Assembly (NCBI RefSeq): GCF_039673065.1
Contig: NZ_JBDJKW010000005.1
Coordinates: 62,001-126,000, forward strand
DNA: 64,000 nucleotides
Source of the DNA: Allobosea sp039673065
GTDB lineage: Bacteria; Pseudomonadota; Alphaproteobacteria; Rhizobiales; Beijerinckiaceae
Direction: 5' to 3'
The notes below the pieces were generated by a model that saw only the letters and a program-made list of their open reading frames with translations, made no database searches and was not told where the DNA came from. Shown piece by piece: positions 46,069 through 54,755 of the stretch. Each line of letters begins with the position of its first letter. The first letter of the stretch is position 1. The translations under genes and the position numbers were made by a program.

Positions 46069-46084
46069 TGCACGCATCGTGCCA
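46069..46084 (-). promoter_or_regulatory. Sigma-54 (RpoN) type -24/-12 promoter upstream of the peptide-type ABC operon
   Basis: On the minus strand, TGGCACG-N4-GTGCA matches the sigma-54 consensus TGGCACG-N4-TTGCW with one mismatch and the exact GG-N10-GC spacing. The start point would be near 46058, leaving a leader of about 105 nt before the binding-protein gene. An inverted repeat GCATCA-N19-TGATGC (46101-46131) lies about 20-60 nt further upstream and may bind an enhancer protein. The motif is seen directly; NtrC-type nitrogen control is inference. Confidence 0.6.
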
Positions 46085-46165
46085 TAATCAAGAAAACCAC
46101 GCATCACCGGCCATATTCGGCACGATGATGCGTCAGCTCCGAGACGGCAGCACGAAGTTGTGTTC

Positions 46166-47584
46166 TCAACCGGCTTCGCCCCGCGGCGCGTCGATGCGCG
46201 CGAAGGGCCGTGCCGCCTCCAGCGCGGCGGAAGCCCGCATCACCAGCGCGTCATTGCCGAAGGCGGCGACGATCTGCAGGCCGACCGGCAGCCCGTCGCG
46301 CGTCAGCCCGCAGGGTACCGAGGCCGCCGGCTGCTGGGTGATGTTGAACGGGTAGGTAAACGGGGTCCACCGGGTCCAGTCGTCGCCATAGGCGCCGCTC
46401 GCGGGAGTGTTGCGACCGGTGGCGAAGGCCGGCAGCGGCAGCGAGGGCGTGAGCAGCAGATCGTAGCGCTCGTGGAAGCGGGCCATGCGCAGCGCCAGCG
46501 CGTTGCGGCGGTTGAGCAGCGCGTCGACATAAGCCGCGGAATCGATGCGCTCGCCCTGCTCGGCGACAGCCACGAGGCCGGGGTCCATCTGCCGGCGCTC
46601 GGCCGCACCGGCATTGCGCAGCGCCAGCGCCGCGCCGGCGGCCCAGAGCGTCATCAGCACCTCGATCGGATCGTCGAAGCCCGGGTCGACCTCCTCGACC
46701 GTGGCGCCCAGCTCGCCGAAGGCCAGCGCCGCCTCGCGGGTCAGCCGCGCCACGTCCGCATCGACCGGCACGTCGAGGCCGAGGCGCGGCGACCAGGCGA
46801 CGCGCAGGCCGCGGACGCCGGCGTCGAGGCCTTGCGTGAAATCGGGCGGCAGGTCTCGCATCGCGGTCATGTCGCGCAGATCGGGGCGGCCGATGGCGTT
46901 CATCGCCAGCGCCGCGTCGCGCACAGTGCGGGTCAGCGGGCCGAGATGGGCGAGGAAGCCCATGGTCGAGATCGGCCAGGCCGGCACGCGGCCATAGCTC
47001 GGCTTCAGGCCGAAGACGCCGGCGAAGGCGGCCGGGATGCGCACCGAGCCGGCCCCGTCCGTGCCGAGATGGATGCAGCCGAGATTGAGCGCCGCGGCCA
47101 CCGCCGCGCCCGAGGAGGACCCGCCCGGGCCGGTGGCGATGTCCCAGGGGTTGCGGGTGATGCCGGTCAGCGGGGAGTCCGCCACGCCCTTCCAGCCATA
47201 TTCCGGCATGGTCGTCTTGCCAAGGAAGACGCAGCCCGCCTCGCGCAGGCGGGCCGTCGCCGGGGAATCCTGCTCGAACGGGGCGTCCGAGCCAACGGCC
47301 GCCGAGCCGCGCCGCATCGGCCAGCCTGCGACGCCGAGATTGTCCTTGATCGTCACCGGCACGCCGTCGAGCGGGCCGAGCGCGCGCCCGACGGCCCAGC
47401 GCGCCTCGGACTCGGCGGCCATGGCGAGCGTGACCTGCGGATCGCGCACGATGAAGGCGTTCACGCTCGGCTCGAAACGCTCGATCCGCGCCAGCACGTC
47501 GCGGGCGACCTCCACCGGCGAGAGCTCCCTGGCGGCGAAGCGGGCGCCGAGCTCGGCGGCGGACAACGAGGCGATGTCGATCAT
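46166..47584 (-). CDS. Amidase (amidase signature family)
   Basis: A 472-residue Ser-cisSer-Lys amidase. Lys80 is in PVTIKDNLGVAGWP, the cis-Ser is among Ser156-158 in GPGGSSSGAAVAAAL, and the nucleophile is Ser180 in TDGAGSVRIPAAFAGV. The C-terminal part has PFTYPFNITQQPAASVPCGL, typical of the family. It hydrolyses a carboxamide; substrates range from indoleacetamide to peptides, aryl amides and carbamates. It lies 15 nt after the M20 hydrolase and 212 nt before the binding-protein gene; the sigma-54 promoter starts a separate or extra transcript downstream of it. Confidence 0.92.
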   Translation of the reverse strand: MIDIASLSAAELGARFAARELSPVEVARDVLARIERFEPSVNAFIVRDPQVTLAMAAESEARWAVGRALGPLDGVPVTIKDNLGVAGWPMRRGSAAVGSDAPFEQDSPATARLREAGCVFLGKTTMPEYGWKGVADSPLTGITRNPWDIATGPGGSSSGAAVAAALNLGCIHLGTDGAGSVRIPAAFAGVFGLKPSYGRVPAWPISTMGFLAHLGPLTRTVRDAALAMNAIGRPDLRDMTAMRDLPPDFTQGLDAGVRGLRVAWSPRLGLDVPVDADVARLTREAALAFGELGATVEEVDPGFDDPIEVLMTLWAAGAALALRNAGAAERRQMDPGLVAVAEQGERIDSAAYVDALLNRRNALALRMARFHERYDLLLTPSLPLPAFATGRNTPASGAYGDDWTRWTPFTYPFNITQQPAASVPCGLTRDGLPVGLQIVAAFGNDALVMRASAALEAARPFARIDAPRGEAG

Positions 47585-47599
47585 CTGGCTTTCTCCGGG

Positions 47600-48829
47600 T
47601 CAGGCGTTGGCGGCGCGCCATGCGGCGGCGAGGAGGATGCCGGCGCCGGCGACGATGTCGGCGTCGGTGCTGCGTTCGGCCGGGTTGTGCGAGAGCCCGC
47701 CGATCGAGGGGATGAAGATCATCGCGGTCGGGCAGAGCCGCGCCATCATCTGCGCGTCGTGGCCGGCCCCCGAGATGATCCGGCGCACGGGCAGGCCGAA
47801 TTCGGCCGCACAGGCCTCGATGCCGGCGATCAGCGTCTCGTCGAAGGGCGTGGCGGGAAAGCGGGCGAGGTCGCGCAGCGCGATGGTGACGTCGTCGCGC
47901 GCCGACAATTCCGCGCAGAAGCGGCGGATCGCCGTCTCGGCCTCGGCAATGCCGCCATCGTCGGGATTGCGCAGGTCGAGCGTCATCGTCACCGTCTCGG
48001 GCACCACGTTGACATTGCCGGGGCTGACGCGGACCACGCCGCAATTCGCAAGCTGCCCGGGAATGGTCCCGGTCAGCTCGTTGGCGAAGACGATCAGGCG
48101 CGCGGTGGCCAGGCCCGGGTCGCGGCGATAGCCCATCGGGGTAGTGCCGGCATGGCTCGGCTTGCCGCCCAGCGTCAATTCCAGCCAGGTGATGGCCTGC
48201 ACGCCCGTCACCGCGCCGATGCCGCCGCCCTCGCTCTCGAGCACCGGCCCCTGCTCGATATGCAGCTCGAAATAGGCACCGGCCGGCAGGAAGCCCGGCC
48301 GTTCCGGCCCGCGATAGCCGATCCGCGCCAGCTCGGCACCGAGCCCGGCCCCCTCGGCATCGGCCTGCGCATAGGCTGCGTCGAGCGTCATGCCGCCGGC
48401 CCAGACAAGCGAGCCGAGCATGTCCGGCTGGAAGCGGGCGCCCTCCTCATTGGTGAAGGCGATCACCGCCATGTCGCGCGGCGGCACGATCCCGGCGGCG
48501 CGCAGCGTCGCCAGAACCTCGAGCCCGGCGACGACGCCGAGCGCGCCGTCATAGCGCCCGCCGGTGCCGACCGTGTCGATATGAGAGCCCATGATCACCG
48601 CCGGGCCGTCCTCACGGCCCTTCAGGATGCCGACGACGTTGCCGATCGCATCGATGCGGACGTCGAGGCCGAGCGAGCGCATCTCGGCGACCAGCCAGTC
48701 GCGCCCCTGCCGGTCCTCGTCGGTCAGCGCCAGCCGGCGACAGCCGCCCTCCGGCGTCGCGCCGATCGCGGCGAGGGCCGCCAGCCGCGCGAGCAGGCGC
48801 TCCCCATCGATCCTGAGATTGCTGCCCAT
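47600..48829 (-). CDS. M20-family Zn-dependent hydrolase, allantoate amidohydrolase / N-carbamoyl-L-amino acid hydrolase type
   Basis: A 409-residue metallo-hydrolase. Metal ligands are visible at His83 (MGSHIDTVGTGG), Asp94 (RYDGALGV) and Glu128/129 (TNEEGARFQPDMLGS), and a dimerisation domain at about 205-320. This layout is that of HyuC/AllC-type amidases: L-carbamoylase, beta-ureidopropionase and allantoate amidohydrolase. The start at 48829 (MGSNLRIDGERLLARL) is preferred over an upstream ATG that adds 39 low-complexity residues. It opens the minus-strand block and would complement the D-carbamoylase for the L form. Confidence 0.9.
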   Translation of the reverse strand: MGSNLRIDGERLLARLAALAAIGATPEGGCRRLALTDEDRQGRDWLVAEMRSLGLDVRIDAIGNVVGILKGREDGPAVIMGSHIDTVGTGGRYDGALGVVAGLEVLATLRAAGIVPPRDMAVIAFTNEEGARFQPDMLGSLVWAGGMTLDAAYAQADAEGAGLGAELARIGYRGPERPGFLPAGAYFELHIEQGPVLESEGGGIGAVTGVQAITWLELTLGGKPSHAGTTPMGYRRDPGLATARLIVFANELTGTIPGQLANCGVVRVSPGNVNVVPETVTMTLDLRNPDDGGIAEAETAIRRFCAELSARDDVTIALRDLARFPATPFDETLIAGIEACAAEFGLPVRRIISGAGHDAQMMARLCPTAMIFIPSIGGLSHNPAERSTDADIVAGAGILLAAAWRAANA

Positions 48830-48991
48830 CCCCGCGTCGCCCCCCCCCTGCCCGCCCGCGATGCGGCGGGCCGATGGGGCAAGCAGGCCGGAAGCGGCCC
48901 GCCAGCGCAAGGCCCGATGTGACCTGCGGGCAGGCAGCGGCTGCATGAGCCGGCGTGCGGCTGCCGCGAAAGCGGGCAGCCCGACACGACA

Positions 48992-49023
48992 ATGCCGCGG
49001 AGCGCGGCGTCGCTCCGCGGCAT
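48992..49023 (-). terminator. Strong hairpin downstream of the chemoreceptor gene
   Basis: A perfect 13-bp stem (half-site ATGCCGCGGAGCG) with a 6-nt loop, about 43 nt past the chemoreceptor stop on the minus strand. It is followed by TGTCGTG, a poor T tract. Probable terminator; it also insulates the M20 hydrolase gene downstream. The rest of the 237-nt gap (48830-49066) holds only GC-rich sequence. Confidence 0.55.
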
Positions 49024-49066
49024 CGGATCCTGAGCCCGGCCGGGCGGCCGGGACCGCCCGAGGGCG

Positions 49067-51178
49067 TTAGAACTCTTCCCAGCCGGAATCGCCGCCGCGG
49101 GAACCGCCCGCCGCGCGGCGCGGCTGCGGCGCCGCCTTCTGCTGGGCGAAGGCCGCCTCGGCCAGCCGGCGCAGGCGCTCCGGCTCCGCCGCGGACTCGC
49201 TGCGCGCGGCCGGGGCCCGGCGCTCGACCAGCGCAGGGGCGGGACGCGGGCCGGCAGGCATGGCGGCCGCGGTCATGATCGCACCGCCGGCCGGGCCGGC
49301 CGCGGTGCGGAAGCTCGCGACCAGCGTGTCGAGCTCGCCGATCTTGCCCGAGAGTGCCGCGGCCGAAGCCGCGCTCTGCTCCGACAGCGCCGCGTTCTGC
49401 TGGGTCATTTCGTCCATATGCGCGACGGTCTGGCTCATTTCGTCGATGCCGTTCGCCTGCTCCGCGGAAGCCGCGGCGACCTCGGCGACCGTCTCCTGCA
49501 CCTTGCGGGCCGCGTCGACGATGCGCGTCAGCGCCTCGCCGGCCTGCCGCACCAGCCTAACGCCCTCGCCGACCTCGCTGTTGGAGGAGGAGATCAGGGT
49601 GGAGATGTCCTTGGCCGCCTCGCCGGAGCGCTGCGCAAGCGTGCGTACCTCGGAGGCGACGACGGCGAAGCCTTTGCCGGCATCGCCGGCACGCGCCGCT
49701 TCCACTGCCGCATTAAGCGCCAGCAGGTTTGTCTGGAAGGCGATGTCGTCAATCACGCGGATGATGTCGGAGATCTTTTGCGAGGCGTCCTCGATCCGGG
49801 CCATGGCGGCGACCGCGTCCGTCACCACCGCGCCGCCAGCCTGCGCCACCGACATCGCCTCGCCGGCGAGCACGACGCCCTGCTTGGAGGACTGGGCCGA
49901 GGCCTTGACGGAGGCCGCCAGCTCCTCGGTGGTCGCGGCGCTCTGCTCCAGCGCCGAAGCCTGTTCCTCGGTGCGCTTGGACAAATCGTCGGCACCGGTC
50001 GCGATCTCGCGCGCCGAGAGGCCGACATCGGCGACGGTGGTCTGCACGGTTCGCAGCGCCTCCGAGAGCTTGCCGGCGGTCTCGTTGATCGACGCCTTGA
50101 GGTCGGCGAAGCGGCCGCGATAAGCGGTGTCGACGCGATGGGTCAGGTCGCCCTCGGCCATGGCCTGCAGCACCTGAGCGAACTCGGTGGTGGCGCTGTC
50201 GACCACCGCGTTGATCTCGTTGATGCCGTCGACGAGCTGCTGCATCTGCGCATCGCCATGGGCGATCTGGAGCCGGGCCGAGAAGTCGCCGGCGGCGGCG
50301 GCCGCTACGACGACGCCGACATCGGAGACCACGGAGGCCATGGCATCGGCCGAGCGTAGGCGCGCCTCGGCGGCGGTACGCTCCTGCTGCTCGAGCGCAC
50401 GGACCCGAACGAGGTTCTCCTGGAAGACCCGCAGCGCCGAGGCCATGGCGCCGATCTCGTCGGCGCGCTCGGCATGCGGCACGGTGGTGTCGAGCTTGCC
50501 CGAGGCGATGCCGTTCATCGCCTCGGTCATGTCGCCGAGCGGCTTGGTGATGGCGCTGCGGGCGAAGACCATGGCAGCGCCCAGGGCGCCGGCCAGCATG
50601 GTCAGCAGCACGAGCGGCAGGATCCACATGACCTGCTTGCTGAAGGTCGCGGCATCCGCAGCCAGAACGTCGGCGTTGCGGTCGGTGAGTTCGCTGAAAG
50701 CAACGAGTTGCTTGTTGAGCGTCTCGCGATTGGCACGGTTGAGCTCGTTGTTGCCCTGCTCGTTAGCGGCTGCGACCGACACTTGGCGCCCCAGCCGTAC
50801 CGTCTCGGTGCGGAATCCGATGAAATCGTGGATCGACTTTTCGAGCTGCTTCGCGGCCTCGCGCTGATCTACCGGCGCAGTTGCGACCAGCTCCGCCGCG
50901 AGCTTGCGCATCGTCGGGAAGCGGGCCTCGTTGGCCGAGCCGAAGCGCTCGACCTCGGCCGGCGTACGCGCCATGTAGATGCCGCGCGAATCCATCACTA
51001 CCGCCAGGACCTGAGCGTTGACGCGCTCGGTCAGCAGGGCGAGCTGCGCCTGGGTGGCAGCACGGAAGTTCAGATCGTTGGTGCGCAGCAGCGCAAACAG
51101 GCTCAGCGCCGCGCAGATGACCGCACCGGCGGCGACGATGCCGAGCATCGCCAGAATTTTGAAGCGAATGGATTTCAT
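49067..51178 (-). CDS. Methyl-accepting chemotaxis protein with a CheR-tether-like C-terminus
   Basis: A 703-residue chemoreceptor. Order: first transmembrane helix (about 7-29), periplasmic four-helix-like sensor (about 30-185), second helix (about 190-212), HAMP (SAITKPLGDMTEAMNGIASGKL) with a further HAMP-like repeat near 300-370, then the signalling domain with hairpin tip IDDIAFQTNLLALNAAVEAARAGDAGKGFAVVASEVRTLAQRS near 480-522. A flexible Pro/Ala-rich linker ends in GWEEF, which looks like the CheR/CheB-binding pentapeptide (xWxxF) known from E. coli Tar and Tsr. The ATG at 51178 begins MKSIRFKILAML. A CtrA box lies about 112 nt upstream. Confidence 0.95.
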   Translation of the reverse strand: MKSIRFKILAMLGIVAAGAVICAALSLFALLRTNDLNFRAATQAQLALLTERVNAQVLAVVMDSRGIYMARTPAEVERFGSANEARFPTMRKLAAELVATAPVDQREAAKQLEKSIHDFIGFRTETVRLGRQVSVAAANEQGNNELNRANRETLNKQLVAFSELTDRNADVLAADAATFSKQVMWILPLVLLTMLAGALGAAMVFARSAITKPLGDMTEAMNGIASGKLDTTVPHAERADEIGAMASALRVFQENLVRVRALEQQERTAAEARLRSADAMASVVSDVGVVVAAAAAGDFSARLQIAHGDAQMQQLVDGINEINAVVDSATTEFAQVLQAMAEGDLTHRVDTAYRGRFADLKASINETAGKLSEALRTVQTTVADVGLSAREIATGADDLSKRTEEQASALEQSAATTEELAASVKASAQSSKQGVVLAGEAMSVAQAGGAVVTDAVAAMARIEDASQKISDIIRVIDDIAFQTNLLALNAAVEAARAGDAGKGFAVVASEVRTLAQRSGEAAKDISTLISSSNSEVGEGVRLVRQAGEALTRIVDAARKVQETVAEVAAASAEQANGIDEMSQTVAHMDEMTQQNAALSEQSAASAAALSGKIGELDTLVASFRTAAGPAGGAIMTAAAMPAGPRPAPALVERRAPAARSESAAEPERLRRLAEAAFAQQKAAPQPRRAAGGSRGGDSGWEEF

Positions 51179-51289
51179 CGAGCCAGCCCCGTCGGCCTCC
51201 GCCGGCATCTGCGGCATCGGCGATCCCCATTCCGCGCTGCGGATCTGGGTCCGATGACGCGGTATCGACAGATATTTTAGGGCGAAGAC

Positions 51290-51304
51290 TTAATGCGTGC
51301 TTAA
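51290..51304. promoter_or_regulatory. CtrA box (TTAA-N7-TTAA) upstream of the chemoreceptor gene
   Basis: TTAATGCGTGCTTAA is a complete TTAA-N7-TTAA site, the consensus of the alphaproteobacterial cell-cycle regulator CtrA, 112-126 nt upstream of the chemoreceptor ATG. CtrA commonly controls motility and chemotaxis genes in this class. The motif is seen; regulation is inference. Confidence 0.55.
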
Positions 51305-51477
51305 ACTGCTGGAAAACACGGCAAAATTCGCGCGAACCGGCGCGGAAACGCCCTGGGCCTCGCCCGAGGCCCAGCTGTTGCCCCAAAGCCACGCTCCGCG
51401 CCGGCCTTGATTTCGCCACATCGTTTTCACCCGGGCGCCATCCCGCGCCGTGTAAGGACGATCAGTCCTCTTCATCG

Positions 51478-51502
51478 GGAACCCCTGCGGTTTTGCGCTG
51501 TT
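51478..51502 (+). promoter_or_regulatory. Possible EcfG-type (general stress) promoter for the L,D-transpeptidase gene
   Basis: GGAAC at 51478-51482, N16, then TGTT at 51499-51502, close to the EcfG consensus GGAAC-N16/17-CGTT. It lies about 50 nt upstream of the ATG at 51555. One mismatch in the -10. Confidence 0.35.
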
Positions 51503-51554
51503 GTCAGTGCCAGACCGCGATGTTTCCAGAGCCTGCGTCCCCAAGAGCCCGTTC

Positions 51555-52310
51555 ATGTTCCGCTCCCTGTCTTCCGCCTGCCTGCGCCTCGTCTCGTCGT
51601 TCCGTACCGGCCTGGCGGCGATCTGCCTGCCGCTGGCTTTCGCGGGTTGCGTCAGCACGCCCCAGCAGCCCTATGAGGTCAGGGCGCCGATGCACCAGAA
51701 CGCCGCCTTCCTCTCGATGTATGACGAGCGGCCTGACGAACTGCATCCGATGCCGGCGACCGACATTTCCGAAGTCGACTCGCGCTTCCTGCGCCAGGAG
51801 GTCAACTATCCGACCCGCGAGGCGCCCGGCACCATCGTCGTCGACACCTCCGCGCGCTATCTCTACCTGGTCCGCGAGAACGGCCGCGCCATCCGCTACG
51901 GCATCGGCGTCGGCAAGCAGGGCATGTCGTGGCGCGGTCGCGCCACGGTCGGCCGCAAGGCGGCCTGGCCGCGCTGGACCCCGACGCAGGCCATGATCGC
52001 CCGCGAGCCGGAGCGCAACGCCCCCTGGGCGGGCGGCATGCCCGGCGGCCTCGAGAACCCGCTCGGCGCCCGCGCGCTCTATCTCTACCAGGGCAGCCGC
52101 GACACGCTCTACCGCATCCATGGCACCAGCGAGCCCTGGTCGATCGGCAAGGCGGTCTCCTCCGGCTGCATCCGGATGTTCAACCAGGACATCATCGACC
52201 TGCATAGCCGCGTGCCCACCGGCACCACCGTCGTGGTCCTGAACCGCAATCCGCTCACCGATCCGTCGCTCGACGAGACCGAGGCGCTCTCGCCCGACGA
52301 CACGATCTGA
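51555..52310 (+). CDS. L,D-transpeptidase (YkuD domain) lipoprotein
   Basis: A 251-residue envelope enzyme. The start at 51555 gives a signal peptide with lipobox LAFAGC (Cys32). The YkuD domain begins near residue 95 (GTIVVDTSARYLYLVRENGRAIRYGIGVGKQGMSWRG) and the active site is HGTSEPWSIGKAVSSGCIRM, with His189 and Cys205. It forms 3-3 crosslinks in peptidoglycan or attaches envelope proteins, which matters in Hyphomicrobiales, where L,D-transpeptidases help polar growth. Single gene, divergent from the chemoreceptor; an EcfG-like promoter may precede it. Confidence 0.93.
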   Translation: MFRSLSSACLRLVSSFRTGLAAICLPLAFAGCVSTPQQPYEVRAPMHQNAAFLSMYDERPDELHPMPATDISEVDSRFLRQEVNYPTREAPGTIVVDTSARYLYLVRENGRAIRYGIGVGKQGMSWRGRATVGRKAAWPRWTPTQAMIAREPERNAPWAGGMPGGLENPLGARALYLYQGSRDTLYRIHGTSEPWSIGKAVSSGCIRMFNQDIIDLHSRVPTGTTVVVLNRNPLTDPSLDETEALSPDDTI

Positions 52311-52354
52311 CAGGCCGGCGGAGCCGTCCCCGCCTCCCCTGTTCCGCTTCGCAG

Positions 52355-52386
52355 ACGCCGCGAGCCGCCAGCCGGCTGCGGCGTTT
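52355..52386 (+). terminator. Possible terminator after the L,D-transpeptidase gene
   Basis: A 12-bp stem with one bulge (ACGCCGCGAGCCG / CGGCTGCGGCGT) followed by TTTCG, about 45 nt after the stop. Short T tract, so moderate support only. The remaining sequence up to the ugd start (52556) shows no gene. Confidence 0.4.
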
Positions 52387-52555
52387 CGCGTTCGGGTCTT
52401 GTTGCGCGACCGCGACGGTCATCGCGGCGTCATCGCTGGCCGCGACAAGGCGCCGGTCGGCGGCGTGCGCGGCCCGGCTGTGCGCGACGCGCGAAATGCG
52501 ATAGGCCTGCCCGGCCGGCGGTTCGGCCGGTCGAGTTGACGAAAGTGCGCCGCCC

Positions 52556-53860
52556 ATGCGCGTGACGATGATCGGTTCGGGCTATGTCGGCCTGGTGTCG
52601 GGTGCCTGCTTCGCGGATTTCGGCCATGAGGTGATCTGCGTCGACACCGACGCTGGCAAGATCGCCGCCCTGAACCGCGGCGAGATCCCGATCTACGAGC
52701 CCGGCCTCGACGATCTGGTCGCCAGCAATGTCCGCGCCGGCCGGCTCTCCTTCACCACGGAGCTGGCGGCTCCCGTCGCGCAGGCGGACGCGGTCTTCAT
52801 CGCGGTCGGCACGCCCTCGCGGCGCGGCGACGGCCATGCCGATCTCTCCTATGTCTATCAGGCGGCGCGCGACGTGGTCGCGGCGCTGGACGGCTTCACC
52901 GTGGTCGTCACCAAGTCGACCGTGCCGGTCGGCACCGGCGACGAGGTCGAGCGCATCATGCGCGAGGCCAGGCACGACGCGGACTTCGCCGTGGTCTCCA
53001 ATCCGGAATTCCTGCGCGAAGGCGCGGCGATCGCCGATTTCAAGCGGCCGGACCGCATCGTGGTCGGCACCGACGACGCCCGCGCCCGCAAGGTGATGGA
53101 AGACCTCTATCGCCCGCTCTATCTCAACGCGGCGCCGCTGCTCTTCACGGCGCGGCGGACCTCGGAGCTGATCAAATACGCCGCCAACGCCTATCTCGCG
53201 ACCAAGATCACCTTCATCAACGAGATCGCGGATCTCTGCGAGCAGGTCGGCGCGAACGTGCAGGAGGTGGCGCGCGGCATCGGCCTCGACAACCGCATCG
53301 GCTCGAAGTTCCTGCATGCCGGCCCGGGCTATGGCGGCTCATGCTTCCCGAAGGACACGCTGGCGCTGATCAAGACCGCGCAGGACATGGAAAGCCCGCT
53401 GCGGCTGGTCGAGACCGTCGTCGCGGTGAACGACCAGCGCAAGCGCGCCATGGCCCGCAAGGTCATCGCCGCCTGCGGCGGCTCGGTGCGCGGCAAGCGC
53501 ATCGCCCTGCTCGGCCTCGCCTTCAAGCCGAACACCGACGACATGCGCGAGGCGCCCTCGCTCGCCATCGTCACCGCCCTGGCGGATGCCGGCGCGCAGA
53601 TCGTCGCCTTCGACCCCGAGAGCATGGAGAGCGCCAAGCCCCTGCTGCCAGAGATCGACTACGCGCCCGACGCCTGGTCCTGCATCGAAGGCGCCGACGC
53701 TCTCGTGATCGTGACGGAGTGGGACGCCTTCCGCGCGCTCGACCTCGACCGGGTCAAGGCGGCGTTGCGCACGCCGGTGGTGGTCGACCTGCGCAACATC
53801 TACCGCTCCGGCGAGATGCGGCAGCGCGGCTTCCATTACGTCAATGTCGGCAACGCCTGA
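52556..53860 (+). CDS. ugd: UDP-glucose 6-dehydrogenase
   Basis: A 434-residue NAD-dependent dehydrogenase. The NAD fold is MRVTMIGSGYVGLVSGACFADFGHEVICVDTD; the central-domain Lys is at 208 (SELIKYAANAYLATKITFINEI) and the catalytic Cys263 is in GPGYGGSCFPKDTLAL. The length and C-terminal UDP-binding domain (LLGLAFKPNTDDMREAPS) are normal. It oxidises UDP-glucose to UDP-glucuronate for exopolysaccharide, lipid A or capsule. It stands alone, without polysaccharide genes nearby. Confidence 0.97.
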   Translation: MRVTMIGSGYVGLVSGACFADFGHEVICVDTDAGKIAALNRGEIPIYEPGLDDLVASNVRAGRLSFTTELAAPVAQADAVFIAVGTPSRRGDGHADLSYVYQAARDVVAALDGFTVVVTKSTVPVGTGDEVERIMREARHDADFAVVSNPEFLREGAAIADFKRPDRIVVGTDDARARKVMEDLYRPLYLNAAPLLFTARRTSELIKYAANAYLATKITFINEIADLCEQVGANVQEVARGIGLDNRIGSKFLHAGPGYGGSCFPKDTLALIKTAQDMESPLRLVETVVAVNDQRKRAMARKVIAACGGSVRGKRIALLGLAFKPNTDDMREAPSLAIVTALADAGAQIVAFDPESMESAKPLLPEIDYAPDAWSCIEGADALVIVTEWDAFRALDLDRVKAALRTPVVVDLRNIYRSGEMRQRGFHYVNVGNA

Positions 53861-53958
53861 GACGATCGCGCACGCCCCTGCGCCTTGATTAGGTCATATC
53901 GCCCTCCCACCTCTCTGCGGGCGGGGAATCCTCCTCGCACCACAGAGAGGAGATGACG

Positions 53959-54729
53959 ATGACGCCGCAGGAACGCGACGTGATCGCCGGGATTTTCGAT
54001 CGCCTGCGTCAGGTGGCCGATCAGCCGCGAGACCCCGAGGCCGACCGCTTCATCCAGGAGCAGCTCAGGGCGCAGCCCTATGCCGCCTATGCGATGGCGC
54101 AGTCGATCTATGTGCAGGAACAGGCGCTGACCAACCTCCAGTCGCAGGTAGAGCAGTTGCAGGCCGAGGTCCAGCGCCTGCGCAGCCAGCCGCCGCAGCC
54201 GGCGCGCGAGGAGGCCGGCCAGCAGGGCGGCGGCATCTTCGGCGGCCTGTTCGGCGGCAGCCAGCCGGCGCGCCCGCGCTCGGTGCCCGCCTTCCCCCAG
54301 CGCGCCGCGGCGCCCGAGCAGGGCGCCTCCCCCGCCTGGGGCTCGCAGCCGCAGGCGGCCCCCGGTCCCGGGCTGGCGCAGAACGCCGCGCCGGGCCAGC
54401 AGCCCGCCTCCGGTCCCTGGCAGAACCAGACCGGCCAGCAGCAGGCTCCGGCCCGCGGCGGCTTTCTTGCCGGCGCACTGACCACGGCAGCCGGCGTCGC
54501 CGGCGGCATGATGCTCGGCAACGTGCTGATGAACGCCTTCAAGGGCGAGAGCGGCGAGAAGCCGGCCGAGACGGCGAAGGCCGACGAGACCGGCACGCAG
54601 AACGACGCCGCCAACGCCCAGCCGGCGGCCGATACGCAGGACTACGCCGAGCCGCAGGCCGATTACCACGACGCCGGCTATCAGGATGGCGGCTTCGACG
54701 ACGGTTTCGACGGGGGCGACTGGGCCTGA
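53959..54729 (+). CDS. DUF2076 domain protein
   Basis: A 256-residue protein. The ATG at 53959 is chosen because AGGAG (53948-53952) is 6 nt upstream of it, whereas the earlier ATG at 53953 directly abuts that ribosome-binding site. The N-terminal domain (MTPQERDVIAGIFDRLRQVADQPRDPEADRFIQEQLRAQPYAAYAMAQSIYVQEQAL) is the DUF2076 signature with a short coiled coil to residue 80. The rest is Pro/Gln/Ala rich, with a glycine-rich hydrophobic segment (FLAGALTTAAGVAGGMMLGNVL, about 172-193) and an acidic Tyr/Asp tail (DYAEPQADYHDAGYQDGG). Function is not known; a terminator follows. Confidence 0.88.
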   Translation: MTPQERDVIAGIFDRLRQVADQPRDPEADRFIQEQLRAQPYAAYAMAQSIYVQEQALTNLQSQVEQLQAEVQRLRSQPPQPAREEAGQQGGGIFGGLFGGSQPARPRSVPAFPQRAAAPEQGASPAWGSQPQAAPGPGLAQNAAPGQQPASGPWQNQTGQQQAPARGGFLAGALTTAAGVAGGMMLGNVLMNAFKGESGEKPAETAKADETGTQNDAANAQPAADTQDYAEPQADYHDAGYQDGGFDDGFDGGDWA

Positions 54730-54755
54730 ACGCCCGCCTCCGCCGGGAAGACCAG

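Larger units (their letters stand above)
51179..51554. other. Divergent intergenic region (376 nt) between chemoreceptor and L,D-transpeptidase
   Basis: No gene is seen. It contains an AT-rich block at 51270-51325 with a CtrA-type box (51290-51304) facing the chemoreceptor gene and a GGAAC-N16-TGTT pattern (51478-51502) facing the L,D-transpeptidase gene. The rest is ordinary GC-rich leader sequence. Confidence 0.6.
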
